From Ureibacillus sinduriensis BLB-1 = JCM 15800 (GTDB taxonomy: Bacteria > Bacillota > Bacilli > Bacillales_A > Planococcaceae): a DNA stretch of 64,000 nt. Shown piece after piece: positions 17,438-26,089 of this stretch. The translations under genes and the position numbers were made by a program. Below the pieces are notes generated by a model. That model was not told the origin of the DNA. It did no database searches and saw nothing but the letters and a program-made list of their open reading frames with translations. The stretch's first letter is position 1, and every line of letters begins with the position of its first letter. Location of the stretch: NCBI RefSeq assembly GCF_000772955.1, contig NZ_JPVO01000053.1:1-64000 (forward strand), written 5' to 3'.

Positions 17438-17468
17438 CCATACAATTGTGATATTGTATGGTTTTTTT
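17438..17468 (+). terminator. Terminator after the second mocR
   Basis: CCATACAAT pairs with ATTGTATGG around a 6-nt loop and is followed directly by seven T. Confidence 0.9.
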
Positions 17469-17539
17469 GTGCGTGCTATGATATTTCAAATATTGTTGGT
17501 AGCTTTATTGAATGGGTTTTTAGAAAGGTAGGTAGGAAC

Positions 17540-18835
17540 ATGGTACAAAAAAATCGTGTAGAATCGTTAGAAGTACAAACAGCTACGCTAAAAAGCTACA
17601 TTCTTTCTCCAGAAAAACAAAAAGCGTTATATAAGCGTACTTTATTCGTGGTAAGTGTTTCACAAATATTTGGAGGTGCAGGGTTAGCAGCAGGAGTTAC
17701 GGTGGGGGCACTTCTTGCACAGCAAATGCTTGGTACAGAAGCTTTTGCCGGACTTCCATCAGCTTTATTTACCTTAGGGTCAGCAGGAGCAGCTTTACTC
17801 GTTGGGAGACTTTCGCAAGCTTCGGGACGTCGTATAGGTCTGGCAACAGGTTTTATGATAGGTGGACTGGGAGCAATAGGAGTCATCATCGCAGCAATAC
17901 TAAATAGCGTTTTACTGTTATTTCTTTCATTACTTATTTATGGTTCAGGAACTGCAACAAATTTACAAGCTCGTTATGCAGGAACAGATTTAGCAAATAG
18001 TAAACAGAGAGCGACTGCTATTAGTCTTACTATGGTATTTACGACATTTGGTGCAGTTGCTGGCCCGAACTTAGTAAATGTAATGGGCAATATTGCTTCT
18101 TCTATTGGCGTTCCAGCACTTGCTGGTCCATTCATTTTGGCGGCAGCAGCATATATCTTAGCGGGTATTGTTCTTTTCATTATGCTTCGCCCAGATCCGT
18201 TACTAATAGCAAGAACAATAGAAGCATCGAACAAAGAACAGAATGAGAAAATACCTACAGTCACTACTGAGCAATTAGAGAACAAAAGAGGCATAATTGT
18301 AGGTGCGACGATTATGGTTCTGACTCAAATTGTAATGGTAGCTATTATGACTATGACACCAGTTCATATGCGGCATCATGGACATAGCGTGGGTGAAGTA
18401 GGCCTTGTTATTGGTTTTCATATAGGTGCCATGTATCTCCCTTCACTGGTTACTGGTATCCTTGTTGACAAATTGGGCCGTACTGTTATGGCCATTGCTT
18501 CTGGAGCTACGTTGCTTCTGGCGGGTTTAACAGCAGCATTTGCTCCAGGAGATTCAATGGTTTTCCTAATTATTGCACTTTCTTTACTGGGATTAGGATG
18601 GAATTTTGGTTTGATCAGTGGGACTGCACTTATTGTTGATTCAACAACAACTTCTACAAGGGCTAAAACACAAGGTACTTTGGATGTTTTCGTTGCCTTA
18701 TCAGGAGCTGCTGGTGGAGCCTTGTCTGGAGTGATTATGGCGAGTACAAGTTATCTAACTTTATCATTTATTGGAGGGATTCTCTCCATATTATTAATTC
18801 CGATTTTGATATGGTCTCGTAGAGGTGGTAATTAG
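17540..18835 (+). CDS. Major facilitator superfamily transporter
   Basis: About 12 hydrophobic segments in 431 residues, with a central cytoplasmic loop rich in Glu and Lys around residue 215-235. A conserved MFS loop signature lies near GRLSQASGRRIGLATG. The ATG at 17540 follows AAAGGTAGGTAGGA; longer in-frame starts run back through the preceding terminator. It is probably a proton-driven drug or metabolite exporter. The adjacent MocR suggests regulation by an amine or amino-acid-related ligand. Substrate unknown. Confidence 0.85.
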   Translation: MVQKNRVESLEVQTATLKSYILSPEKQKALYKRTLFVVSVSQIFGGAGLAAGVTVGALLAQQMLGTEAFAGLPSALFTLGSAGAALLVGRLSQASGRRIGLATGFMIGGLGAIGVIIAAILNSVLLLFLSLLIYGSGTATNLQARYAGTDLANSKQRATAISLTMVFTTFGAVAGPNLVNVMGNIASSIGVPALAGPFILAAAAYILAGIVLFIMLRPDPLLIARTIEASNKEQNEKIPTVTTEQLENKRGIIVGATIMVLTQIVMVAIMTMTPVHMRHHGHSVGEVGLVIGFHIGAMYLPSLVTGILVDKLGRTVMAIASGATLLLAGLTAAFAPGDSMVFLIIALSLLGLGWNFGLISGTALIVDSTTTSTRAKTQGTLDVFVALSGAAGGALSGVIMASTSYLTLSFIGGILSILLIPILIWSRRGGN

Positions 18836-18929
18836 TAAGAAAGGTTATATTACTAACACTATATTTTGGGCATATCTTTACGTAGATTCCTTTAATATAA
18901 AAATCAAAATAAAGTATACCACCTTATTC

Positions 18930-19075
18930 ATATTCCACAATCTGGCGTAATTCTTTAATAAGAATGCGCCTTTTTCCATTAAAGGGTACAATACCGAATT
19001 CAATCCTCGCAAGCTGCCTAACTAATAATGTCTAACTTTTTGGGGTCACTTCAGAAACAAGGAAAGGGCTTTTTT
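18930..19075 (+). mobile_element. IS3-family right-end fossil
   Basis: A short in-frame piece (18986-19021) reads VQYRIQSSQAA and a stop, the characteristic C-terminus of IS150-group OrfB transposases (SPVQYR...AA). It is followed by the right terminal repeat CTAACTTTTTGGGGTCACTTC. The rest of the element is gone. Flanking sequence (TTCCACAATCTGGCG on the left, AAACAAGGAAAGGGC on the right) recurs around the first fossil at 2.28-2.38 kb, so both insertions may lie in copies of one repeat. The hairpin GGCGTAATTC/GAATGCGCC plus T-run at 18949-18975 could terminate the MFS gene. Confidence 0.65.
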
Positions 19076-19197
19076 AGATTAATCAGAGTTCAAGACTACC
19101 AATATTTTAGATTGTTGAATATCCTCGTATGAAAAAGCTTTATTCAACATTATAGAATTTAGATAAATAGATTTATAAATGGGAGAGTGAAAGACGC

Positions 19198-20032
19198 ATG
19201 TTTATTATCCGAAGCTTGGAAAAAGCATAAACAGGATAAAAAATCGAGGGATATTCATCACTTACATTAAAAACATATTGTTTTCAATATAATCTATTAT
19301 TGCGATTTTTTGGTGATATTGATATGAATTCACAACTGAGAAATTAAAAGAATATTTATTGCAGTCAGGAGACACTTGAAGCCTTCTAGCTTAGGACATA
19401 GGATTCGTTGTATTAAATCACTATTTAGATGGTCACATGAAGAGGGCCATTTCTTAAAAAATCCTACAGCTAAACTGAAAGAACCGAAGTTAGGTAAAAG
19501 GATTCCTAAGCTTCTCTCAGATTTAGAGATAGAACATCTAAGGGAAGCTTGTCAAACAACGATAGAGAACGCGCTATTTGAGTTTTTGTATTCGACCGGC
19601 TGCCGTATCGGTGAAGTTATAAAATTAAACCGCGATAATATATCAGTTATCGTACAAGGTAAGGGTGATAAAGAAAGGGAAGTGTACTTTAATACATGTT
19701 GCTTCATTTGGTTAAAAAAGGTATTTGGATGTTGGAGAGGATGGAGACCCTTGTTTGTTTATTACGGACAGAATGCCGAAAAGGCGTATGAGCATTGATA
19801 ATCTAAGATATATGATCAAACGCATATCAAATCGTGCTGGAATAAAAAAGAGTATATATCCACATTAGCTACGACACAGTTATGCAACGCATATGATTAA
19901 TAACGGTGCGCCGATTGATGTTATCCAAAGGTTACTGGGTCATGAAAAGGGTGAGACTACAAAGATTTTTACTTAGCTAAGCGGAAAAATAAAGCAGGAT
20001 TTTTACAATATATTCTCTTGAAATTAAGTAAA
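19198..20032 (+). pseudogene. XerC/XerD-type tyrosine recombinase remnant
   Basis: Starting from an ATG with stops at codons 11 and 14, the DNA encodes a core-binding domain (GYSSLTLKTYCFQYNLLLRF). A 140-codon open segment at 19376-19798 follows (RIRCIKSLFRWSHEEGHFLK, LYSTGCRIGEVIKLN with the first catalytic Arg). A final piece is LRHSYATHMINNGAPIDVIQ with RLLGHEKGETT. The codon before LRH, normally a Lys, is TAG (19866-19868). Multiple frameshifts and stops inactivate it. It is probably the integrase of a lost mobile element. Confidence 0.85.
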
Positions 20033-20508
20033 TAAAACTTTAATGGAATGACACCAATAACTTATCAGTTTACAGGTTATAAATCTATCTAATGTTAAAA
20101 TATACTTTAGTACTAAAAAGCAGTTCTAATGCATTTGCGGTAGCTATCATCAAAGAGTGGAACTGCTTTTTCTCCAGTACCGTCAGTGATAATTTCCTCC
20201 GCTTATATCAACTTGACAATTTAACTGTTCTGCAAATATATTTAGGGCGATAAAAACTTTGAATTACGAGGCCCCCAATTCTTAGGATGGATTTTTTCAC
20301 CAGATTCTAATTCTTTAATTGGTATTTTTTAAAGTTTTGTGGTTTGTTTAATTCCATCTTTAGTTAAAAACCATGAGACTGCTACGATACATGATTTCGA
20401 TTTGTTTCATTATCAATGAGTAAAAAGCAATTTGGAAAAATCATGCGGACAATCTGCGGATAAAGAGGGGCAAGTAATGGTTTAATAAAGATGCATATAG
20501 TATTATAA
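20033..20508. other. Gene-free stretch
   Basis: No credible gene. It holds the hairpin at 20115-20171 and, on the minus strand near 20260-20330, a short open segment (KIPIKELESGEKIHPKNWGP) that may be a coding fossil. Its family is not recognised. Confidence 0.4.
20115..20171 (+). terminator. Hairpin with terminator-like tail
   Basis: AAAAAGCAGTTC (20115-20126) pairs with GAACTGCTTTTT (20160-20171) across a 33-nt loop. It may have ended the integrase transcript. Confidence 0.5.
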
Positions 20509-20548
20509 AAAGCCTCGAAACATTGATATACCAATGTTTCGAGGCTTT
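20509..20548 (-). terminator. Terminator of the tRNA-Val gene
   Basis: A perfect 17-bp stem (AAAGCCTCGAAACATTG and its complement) with a 6-nt loop, followed on the minus strand by a T run, lies 9 bp beyond the tRNA 3' end. Confidence 0.9.
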
Positions 20549-20557
20549 AATAAAGTA

Positions 20558-20630
20558 TGGTCCCGACAGGGTTCGAACCTGCGACCCCCACCTTGTCGAG
20601 GTGGTGCTCTCCCAGCTGAGCTACAGGACC
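20558..20630 (-). tRNA. tRNA-Val (anticodon GAC) with C33
   Basis: The reverse complement folds into a complete 73-nt cloverleaf. The acceptor stem is GGTCCTG/CGGGACC, the D stem GCTC/GAGC, the anticodon stem CCACC/GGTGG and the T arm GCAGG-TTCGAAC-CCTGT; the discriminator is A73. CCA is not encoded. The anticodon loop is TCGACAA, giving anticodon GAC at 34-36. Position 33 is C rather than the near-universal U, and position 38 is A. It is a single-gene transcription unit with its own promoter and terminator. Apart from C33 everything supports function. Confidence 0.88.
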
Positions 20631-20642
20631 TTGTTCTACTAT

Positions 20643-20671
20643 ATTTTAACATCAAATTGAAAAATAACCAA
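20643..20671 (-). promoter_or_regulatory. Promoter of the tRNA-Val gene
   Basis: On the minus strand TTGGTT, a 17-nt spacer and TAAAAT are placed so that transcription would start a few bases before the tRNA 5' end. Confidence 0.6.
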
Positions 20672-20760
20672 GCAGAAAATTTAGAAGTGTCTATTCTGCC
20701 ATTATATAAATTGAGCGGAAGGTAACTGGATGGAATTTGATGCTGCTGTATGGAAAAAAT

Positions 20761-20789
20761 AAAACCTGGTTCACAAGGAACCAAGTTTT
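20761..20789 (-). terminator. Probable terminator of the SLH gene, beyond the tandem array
   Basis: On the minus strand AAAACTTGGTTC and GAACCAGGTTTT form a 12-bp stem (one mismatch) with a 5-nt loop, followed by ATTTTTT. No terminator is seen between the SLH stop codon and the array, so the SLH transcript should run through the array to this point. Confidence 0.65.
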
Positions 20790-20821
20790 ATCTATAATCA
20801 CGGTTTAATGAACTTACCGAA

Positions 20822-21549
20822 GAAGCAGCAATAAGACAAATCGGAGGAGCGCGAGCCCAGAAGTGTCACCAAACAGGCAGCAATAAGACAAATCGGAGGA
20901 GCGCGAGCCCAGAAGTGTCACCAAACAGGCAGCAATTAGACAAATCGGAAGAGCGCGAGCCCAGAAGTGTCACCAAACAGGCAGCAATAAGACAAATCGG
21001 AGGAGCGCGAGCCCAGAAGTGTCACCAAACAGGCAGCAATTAGACAAATCGGAAGAGCGCGAGCCCAGAAGTGTCACCAAACAGGCAGCAATAAGACAAA
21101 TCGGAGGAGCGCGAGCCCAGAAGTGTCACCAAACAGGCAGCAATTAGACAAATCGGAAGAGCGCGAGCCCAGAAGTGTCACCAAACATTCAGCAATAAGA
21201 CAAATCGGAGGAGCGCGAGCCCAGAAGTGTCACCAAACAGGCAGCAATTAGACAAATCGGAAGAGCACGAGCCCAAAAGTGTCACCAAACAGGCGGCAAT
21301 AAGACAAATCGGAAGAGCGCGAGCCCAGAAGTGTCACCAAACATTCAGCAATAAGACAAATCGGAAGAGCACGAGCCCAGAAGTGTCACCAAACATTCAG
21401 CAATAAGACAAATCGGAAGAGCACGAGCCCAAAAGTGTCACCAAACAGGCAACAATTAGACAAATCGGAGGAGCACGAGCCCAGAAGTGTCACCAAACAG
21501 GCGGCAATAAGACAAATCGGAAGAGCACGAGCCCAGAAGTGTCACCAAA
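20822..21549. repeat. 14 x 52-bp tandem repeat array
   Basis: Fourteen head-to-tail units of exactly 52 bp occupy 728 bp. The core GACAAATCGGAGGAGCGCGA and the downstream word GTGTCACCAAA are nearly invariant. Variation is limited to a few sites: ATAAG or ATTAG, GGAGG or GGAAG, GCGCG or GCACG, CAGG or CATT, and CCAG or CCAA. Units 2-7 alternate strictly between two variants, giving three identical 104-bp dimers, while units 8-14 are mixed. The period is not a multiple of three and stops occur in the repeat frames, so it is non-coding. It is visibly more GC-rich than its surroundings. It starts 12 bp after the SLH stop codon. Confidence 0.95.
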
Positions 21550-21561
21550 CAGCCGTTGTTT

Positions 21562-22650
21562 CTATTCTTCCCAATCTTCTCCAGTTTCATCTTCGTCTAA
21601 AACAATGTTGTAAATTTTCCAATGACCGTCATGGTTTTTCTTTAGGAATGCTGTACCAGATAGATTCACTGTCATATTGAATGACATCTCCGGAGATGTC
21701 ATGGAAAGATTATAATTTAAATTATCAATTCGGGCTTGGGCAAAATTTTTATTCACAGTGACAGGGTCGATGGAATGTTGGCCCACTTGTTCCATCGTGT
21801 ATGTTGCGTTCATTTCGTCTTCCATGTACAAACTTTCAAGTGAAGTAGCCAGATAATAACCAATCGTCGTTTCACGATAAAGAGCTTCCAAGGACTCAAC
21901 ATCTTGTTGTTCCGAGAACTTCACTTCTTCCTTGATGTTCTTATCCACTATTTGGGCAACTGAAATTAGATCCTCTTCAGTCCCTTGCTCTAAATGCAAT
22001 GCACGGTCAATCATTGTGATTGCTTCGGCACGGGTTGCATTATTATAAGGTTTAAAAGCATCGCCATATCCTTTTATAATCCCAGCGGCAGCTGTTCTCA
22101 TAATTGCTTCATATGCGAAATTTCCCTTCGGCACGTCGGGAAATACTTGTCCAGTTTTAGAAAAATCGATGGATGTTTGGAATGCACGGTAAATCATCGC
22201 CGTAATTTCGTCACGCGTAATCTTGGCATTTGGTCGGAAGGTACCATCTGTTTTACCGTTAATAATGCCATGGCTACTAGCGGCACGGACATAGTCGTAA
22301 TACCAGTTCGATTGTTTAACATCTGGAAACGACTTACTAGTATCCATTGCATCTAAATTCATGGCGTTGACAAGTATTTTCGTAAATTCAGCACGAGTAA
22401 TCGTATCATCAGGTTTAATATAGATGAATGGATACTCATATTCCTCTCCGTCTTCTACATACGTTTCCATTTCAACATATCCGTCTATTATATCGGCATA
22501 CAGGAAGCGTTCCAATTCATTGTATGCCCAGTGTTCGTATTCAACATCATCCAAAAAATACAATTCGGTGGATTTTTCTTCCGCCAAAGCCGGGGATACA
22601 GAAAATCCAAACAATACAAAGGAAGTTAAAAAAATAGATATTGCCTTCAA
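21562..22650 (-). CDS. S-layer-homology (SLH) domain surface protein
   Basis: The 362-residue protein begins with a Sec signal peptide ending around ALAEE and carries three SLH motifs. The first (about 35-100) is divergent and contains a Tyr/Glu-rich insertion; the second and third are canonical (FPDVKQSNWYYDYV...ITRDEITAMIYRAF and FPDVPKGNFAYEAI...ATRAEAITMIDRAL). SLH triplets bind pyruvylated secondary cell-wall polymer, anchoring the protein to the wall. The C-terminal part (about 225-362) resembles a small alpha+beta cone-like domain that ends in an acidic tail. Its role is unknown. The tandem array lies in the presumed 3' untranslated region of this gene. Confidence 0.88.
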   Translation of the reverse strand: MKAISIFLTSFVLFGFSVSPALAEEKSTELYFLDDVEYEHWAYNELERFLYADIIDGYVEMETYVEDGEEYEYPFIYIKPDDTITRAEFTKILVNAMNLDAMDTSKSFPDVKQSNWYYDYVRAASSHGIINGKTDGTFRPNAKITRDEITAMIYRAFQTSIDFSKTGQVFPDVPKGNFAYEAIMRTAAAGIIKGYGDAFKPYNNATRAEAITMIDRALHLEQGTEEDLISVAQIVDKNIKEEVKFSEQQDVESLEALYRETTIGYYLATSLESLYMEDEMNATYTMEQVGQHSIDPVTVNKNFAQARIDNLNYNLSMTSPEMSFNMTVNLSGTAFLKKNHDGHWKIYNIVLDEDETGEDWEE

Positions 22651-22947
22651 AGGGTTTCCTCCACTTTCTTCTTTTAAACTTTTACTAACAGAAGTAGTTT
22701 ACATGAATGACAATACGAATACTATGTAGAAAATATGGTAAATTTAAGTTTTGCCCCTTATTCAATCAACTTGAATACGGGGAGGAGATATTGAATCTAT
22801 TAAGGTTTATCAAGCGAAAAGGACTGTCAATTGTTGAATTTGAATAATTAATGAATAAAGTGTGGCGAAATTGTTAAAAAGATGTGGCTAAATTGTGAAT
22901 TCGGAGGTATACTATATATAAATAGTCCAAGAAGGAGTGACTTATAC

Positions 22948-23151
22948 ATGTTTAATTTATATACAAAACTTTCTGGGATGCTTGTAGTATTAGGTATAAT
23001 TCTTGTCATTGCTAGTTTCTTTGTAAATATCTCCATTTGGTATGGAATTGAGATCGCTAAATGCGGTGGTGCGCTCTTTATCATGTTTTTATTCTTACAT
23101 CTACTATCAGAGCATGAATCTAAAAAATCAGAACGAAGTATAGCAAAATAA
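22948..23151 (+). CDS. Small two-segment membrane protein
   Basis: The ATG at 22948, preceded by AGAAGGAGTGA, gives 67 residues with two hydrophobic segments (about 8-30 and 36-56) and a charged C-terminal tail. A longer frame to 22882 has no ribosome-binding site. It converges on qoxD across a shared terminator. The family is not recognised. Confidence 0.65.
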   Translation: MFNLYTKLSGMLVVLGIILVIASFFVNISIWYGIEIAKCGGALFIMFLFLHLLSEHESKKSERSIAK

Positions 23152-23162
23152 ATAGTAAAAAT

Positions 23163-23195
23163 AAAAAAGCTTGAGAGAAATTCTCAAGCTTTTTT
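23163..23195. terminator. Bidirectional terminator between the small membrane gene and qoxD
   Basis: AAAAAAGCTTGAGA pairs with TCTCAAGCTTTTTT around a 5-nt loop, with A and T runs on both sides. It serves convergent genes. Confidence 0.9.
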
Positions 23196-23204
23196 TGGTA
23201 TTCA

Positions 23205-23486
23205 TTACATATCCCATAGAAGAATCAGCAGGGTGCCGAATACACTAACAAGTGCGATGATCAAAGCATATAGGATATTCGCATAGATTGCTTTACCATC
23301 TTTCGATTCACCAGCGTGCATGAAGACAACTATTTGCAGGAACGCTTGGATGAAGGCTGTTGCCAAAAGAATGGTCATACCGACTGTAAAGGTCATATCG
23401 GTAAAGTAAACCAATAATGCTACGGCAGTAAGGACTAATGATGCAACAAAGCCCATAACCTGTTTTGCAGGGAATAATTCTTTCAT
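23205..23486 (-). CDS. qoxD: Cytochrome aa3 quinol oxidase subunit IV
   Basis: A 93-residue protein with three hydrophobic segments and the family start MKELFPAKQVMGFVASLVLT. It matches the small COX4-like fourth subunit of Bacillus quinol oxidases, which stabilises the complex. It is the last gene of qoxABCD, one base after qoxC. A decayed copy of its start lies at 9430-9520. Confidence 0.93.
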   Translation of the reverse strand: MKELFPAKQVMGFVASLVLTAVALLVYFTDMTFTVGMTILLATAFIQAFLQIVVFMHAGESKDGKAIYANILYALIIALVSVFGTLLILLWDM

Positions 23487-23487
23487 A

Positions 23488-24084
23488 TTACATCATTCCT
23501 TTCAGATAGATGAAGCTGAAGATAAAGATCCAAACTACATCTAAGAAATGCCAGTAAAGAGAGAAGATAAATGATTTATTAGCCGTTTCAGGTGTTAATC
23601 CACGTTTTTTCACTTGAAGAATGATGAATGTTCCCCAGAATAAGCCCAAAGTTACGTGCCCACCGTGAGTTCCCAATGTTGTTAGGAGTGCTGCCGTGAA
23701 AGCACTAGTTTGATAAGTTGCCCCAACATGGTAATAATGCATGAATTCATAGATCTCTACTCCAAGGAAACAAAGACCAAGCAGTAGGGTAATGCCAAAG
23801 AACGTGATCATAGCATTTTTGCGGCCAAGTCTCATTGCATGAATACCAAGCCCGATTGTGAAACTACTAGTTAACAAGACAAGTGTTTCTATGAGAACCG
23901 GCGTAATTTCAAAAATTTCGGCAGGTGTTGGGCCAGTACCTGTACGGCCTTCAAGTGTGAAGTATGCTGTGAAAAGGGTAGCAAACAGCATAATTTCAGC
24001 ACCTAGGAAAATCCAAAATCCTAAAATGTTTAATTGATTTTGTTGAGTACTATACTCAAGAGGCTTCGAATGATCGATATGCAT
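23488..24084 (-). CDS. qoxC: Cytochrome aa3 quinol oxidase subunit III
   Basis: A 198-residue heme-copper oxidase subunit III with five membrane segments. Landmarks include the conserved EIMLFATLFTAYF segment, THGGHVTLGLFWG and a final YWHFLDVVWIFIFSFIYL segment. It overlaps the qoxB stop codon by one base, showing tight coupling. It helps maintain proton uptake and stability of subunit I. Confidence 0.95.
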   Translation of the reverse strand: MHIDHSKPLEYSTQQNQLNILGFWIFLGAEIMLFATLFTAYFTLEGRTGTGPTPAEIFEITPVLIETLVLLTSSFTIGLGIHAMRLGRKNAMITFFGITLLLGLCFLGVEIYEFMHYYHVGATYQTSAFTAALLTTLGTHGGHVTLGLFWGTFIILQVKKRGLTPETANKSFIFSLYWHFLDVVWIFIFSFIYLKGMM

Positions 24085-26030
24085 TATTTTGCACCTCCAA
24101 GTTGCTCTTCCGTTTCTTTAATTTCTTTCACAGAAATATGTCGTCCATGATCTTTTTCGAATGAGCGCATCGCCATACAAACGAAAATGCCGATTAACGC
24201 GATGACTGCAGGAATCCATAAAGCAAAGATGAATGAGAAGCCTGCAACAAGGAAGATCATACCCATAACGAACGGAACGCCGCTATTATTTGGCATATGA
24301 ATTTCTTCAATTTCGCCTTTGAATAACACATGACCATTTTTCTTAGAATCCCAGAATGTTTCGCTCGAACTAATTTGAGGTGTTCTGGCAAAATTGTACT
24401 CCGGTACTGGTGTGTGAGTGGCCCATTCCAATGAGCGAGCATCCCATGGGTCACTGCCGATATCTCTTGATGAGTTTTTAAAGCTATAGTATACGTTATA
24501 AACGATTGTCACAAATCCGATTGCCATGAGGGCCGCACCGATAAATGACAGCATATTTAGTGGTCCAAATCCAGTTGCTTCCGAATAAGTGTACATACGG
24601 CGAGCTTGCCCATCTAAGCCAGTTAGATACATTGGGAAGAAAGCTAGGACAAAACCAACTGTTAGTAACCAGAATGTCACTTTACCGATTTTTTCATTTA
24701 ACATAAAGCCAAAGAATTTTGGCCAATAGTAAGTTAAACCAGCCAGCATAGCGAATACTACACCAGGAATAATTGTGTTATGGAAATGGGCAACCAAGAA
24801 CATCGTATTATGATATTGATAGTCTGCCGCCGACATCGCCAGCATTACCCCTGTAACTCCGCCGATGGTAAATAGTGGGATAAAACCAACTGAGTAAAGC
24901 ATTGGGACTGTAAAGCGGATTTTCCCTTTCCACATCGTAAATAACCAGTTAAAGATCTTAACCCCGGTCGGCACAGCAATCGCCATTGTTGTAATGGAGA
25001 AGATACTGTTTGTCAGGGCACCTTGACCCATTGTAAAGAAATGGTGGGTCCAAACTAAGAACGAAAGCAGGGAAATCAGCACCATTGACCAAACCATTGA
25101 CGAGTAGCCATATAAATTACGTCTTGAGAAGGTCGAGATGATTTCACTGTAAAGACCGAATGCAGGCAAGATCAAGATATAAACTTCAGGGTGTCCCCAA
25201 ATCCAGAAGAAGTTGGCCCAAAGCATATCCATACCGCCGTTGCTTGTTGTAAAGAAATTCGTTGCAAATAATCGGTCTGTTGTACCCATGATCAACGCAA
25301 CAGTCAGTACAGGGAAAGCGAAAACGATGATTACGTTTGCAATAAATGCAGACCAAGTGAACATAGGCATTTTCATTAATGTCATACCAGGTGCACGCAT
25401 TTTTAAGATTGTTGTACACATGTTAATACCCGTCATTAACGAGCCGATCCCTGAGATTTGGATAGCTAACATATAGTAGTTCGTACCAACAGATTCACTG
25501 AAATCGTTGCCGGCAAGAGGGAAGTATGAAGTCCAACCTGCATCTGGTGAACCACCGATTACGAACGAAATATTAAATAACATTGCTCCGGCGAAGAATA
25601 ACCAGAAACTTAGTGCATTTAAGCGTGGGAAAGCCACGTCACGTGCCCCGATTTGCAGTGGCACGATTAAGTTCATAAATGCAAAGATAAATGGCATGGC
25701 CATAAAGATAATCATCACAACACCATGAGTTGTAAAAATTTCGTTATAGTGTTGTGCATCTAGAAGCTTGGCTTCAGGTGTTGCAAGCTGGGCGCGCATC
25801 ATGATGGCATCCGCACCACCGCGGAAAAGCATTAATAGGGCAGAGACCAAGTACATAATACCGATTTTTTTATGATCGACGGTTGTTAACCATTCACGCC
25901 ATAAATAGCCCCATTTTTTGAAATATGTTAAGCCTGCAACGATCCCAATACTTACTAAAGCAATGGCAACCATTGAGGCATATATCGCCGGACTTGGATG
26001 AGGGATAGCAAAACGTTCAAAGAATTCCAT
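24084..26030 (-). CDS. qoxB: Cytochrome aa3 quinol oxidase subunit I
   Basis: A 648-residue catalytic subunit, the length expected for Bacillus QoxB, using the ATG at 26030 whose ribosome-binding site GGAG lies inside the longer frame. It carries the heme and CuB ligands: [14 protein letters not shown], the cross-linked His-Tyr pair in [15 protein letters not shown], the HH pair in [10 protein letters not shown], and [10 protein letters not shown]. It oxidises menaquinol and reduces oxygen to water with proton pumping in the cytoplasmic membrane. About 14-15 membrane segments are visible. Confidence 0.97.
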   Translation of the reverse strand: MEFFERFAIPHPSPAIYASMVAIALVSIGIVAGLTYFKKWGYLWREWLTTVDHKKIGIMYLVSALLMLFRGGADAIMMRAQLATPEAKLLDAQHYNEIFTTHGVVMIIFMAMPFIFAFMNLIVPLQIGARDVAFPRLNALSFWLFFAGAMLFNISFVIGGSPDAGWTSYFPLAGNDFSESVGTNYYMLAIQISGIGSLMTGINMCTTILKMRAPGMTLMKMPMFTWSAFIANVIIVFAFPVLTVALIMGTTDRLFATNFFTTSNGGMDMLWANFFWIWGHPEVYILILPAFGLYSEIISTFSRRNLYGYSSMVWSMVLISLLSFLVWTHHFFTMGQGALTNSIFSITTMAIAVPTGVKIFNWLFTMWKGKIRFTVPMLYSVGFIPLFTIGGVTGVMLAMSAADYQYHNTMFLVAHFHNTIIPGVVFAMLAGLTYYWPKFFGFMLNEKIGKVTFWLLTVGFVLAFFPMYLTGLDGQARRMYTYSEATGFGPLNMLSFIGAALMAIGFVTIVYNVYYSFKNSSRDIGSDPWDARSLEWATHTPVPEYNFARTPQISSSETFWDSKKNGHVLFKGEIEEIHMPNNSGVPFVMGMIFLVAGFSFIFALWIPAVIALIGIFVCMAMRSFEKDHGRHISVKEIKETEEQLGGAK

Positions 26031-26089
26031 CCTTTTTTCTCCTTTCAAGATAAAATACTAATAATAGAATTAGATTTTATCTCTTCTAA

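Noticed and set aside
20503-20784. 93-codon minus-strand frame
   Set aside because: It spans the tRNA-Val gene and both neighbouring hairpins; a chance frame.
20822-21549. CRISPR array
   Set aside because: The whole 52-bp unit repeats with only scattered substitutions; there are no unique spacers and no cas genes.
21435-21680. 81-codon frame through the last repeat units
   Set aside because: It exists only because a few units lack stops in that phase and it runs antisense into the SLH gene.
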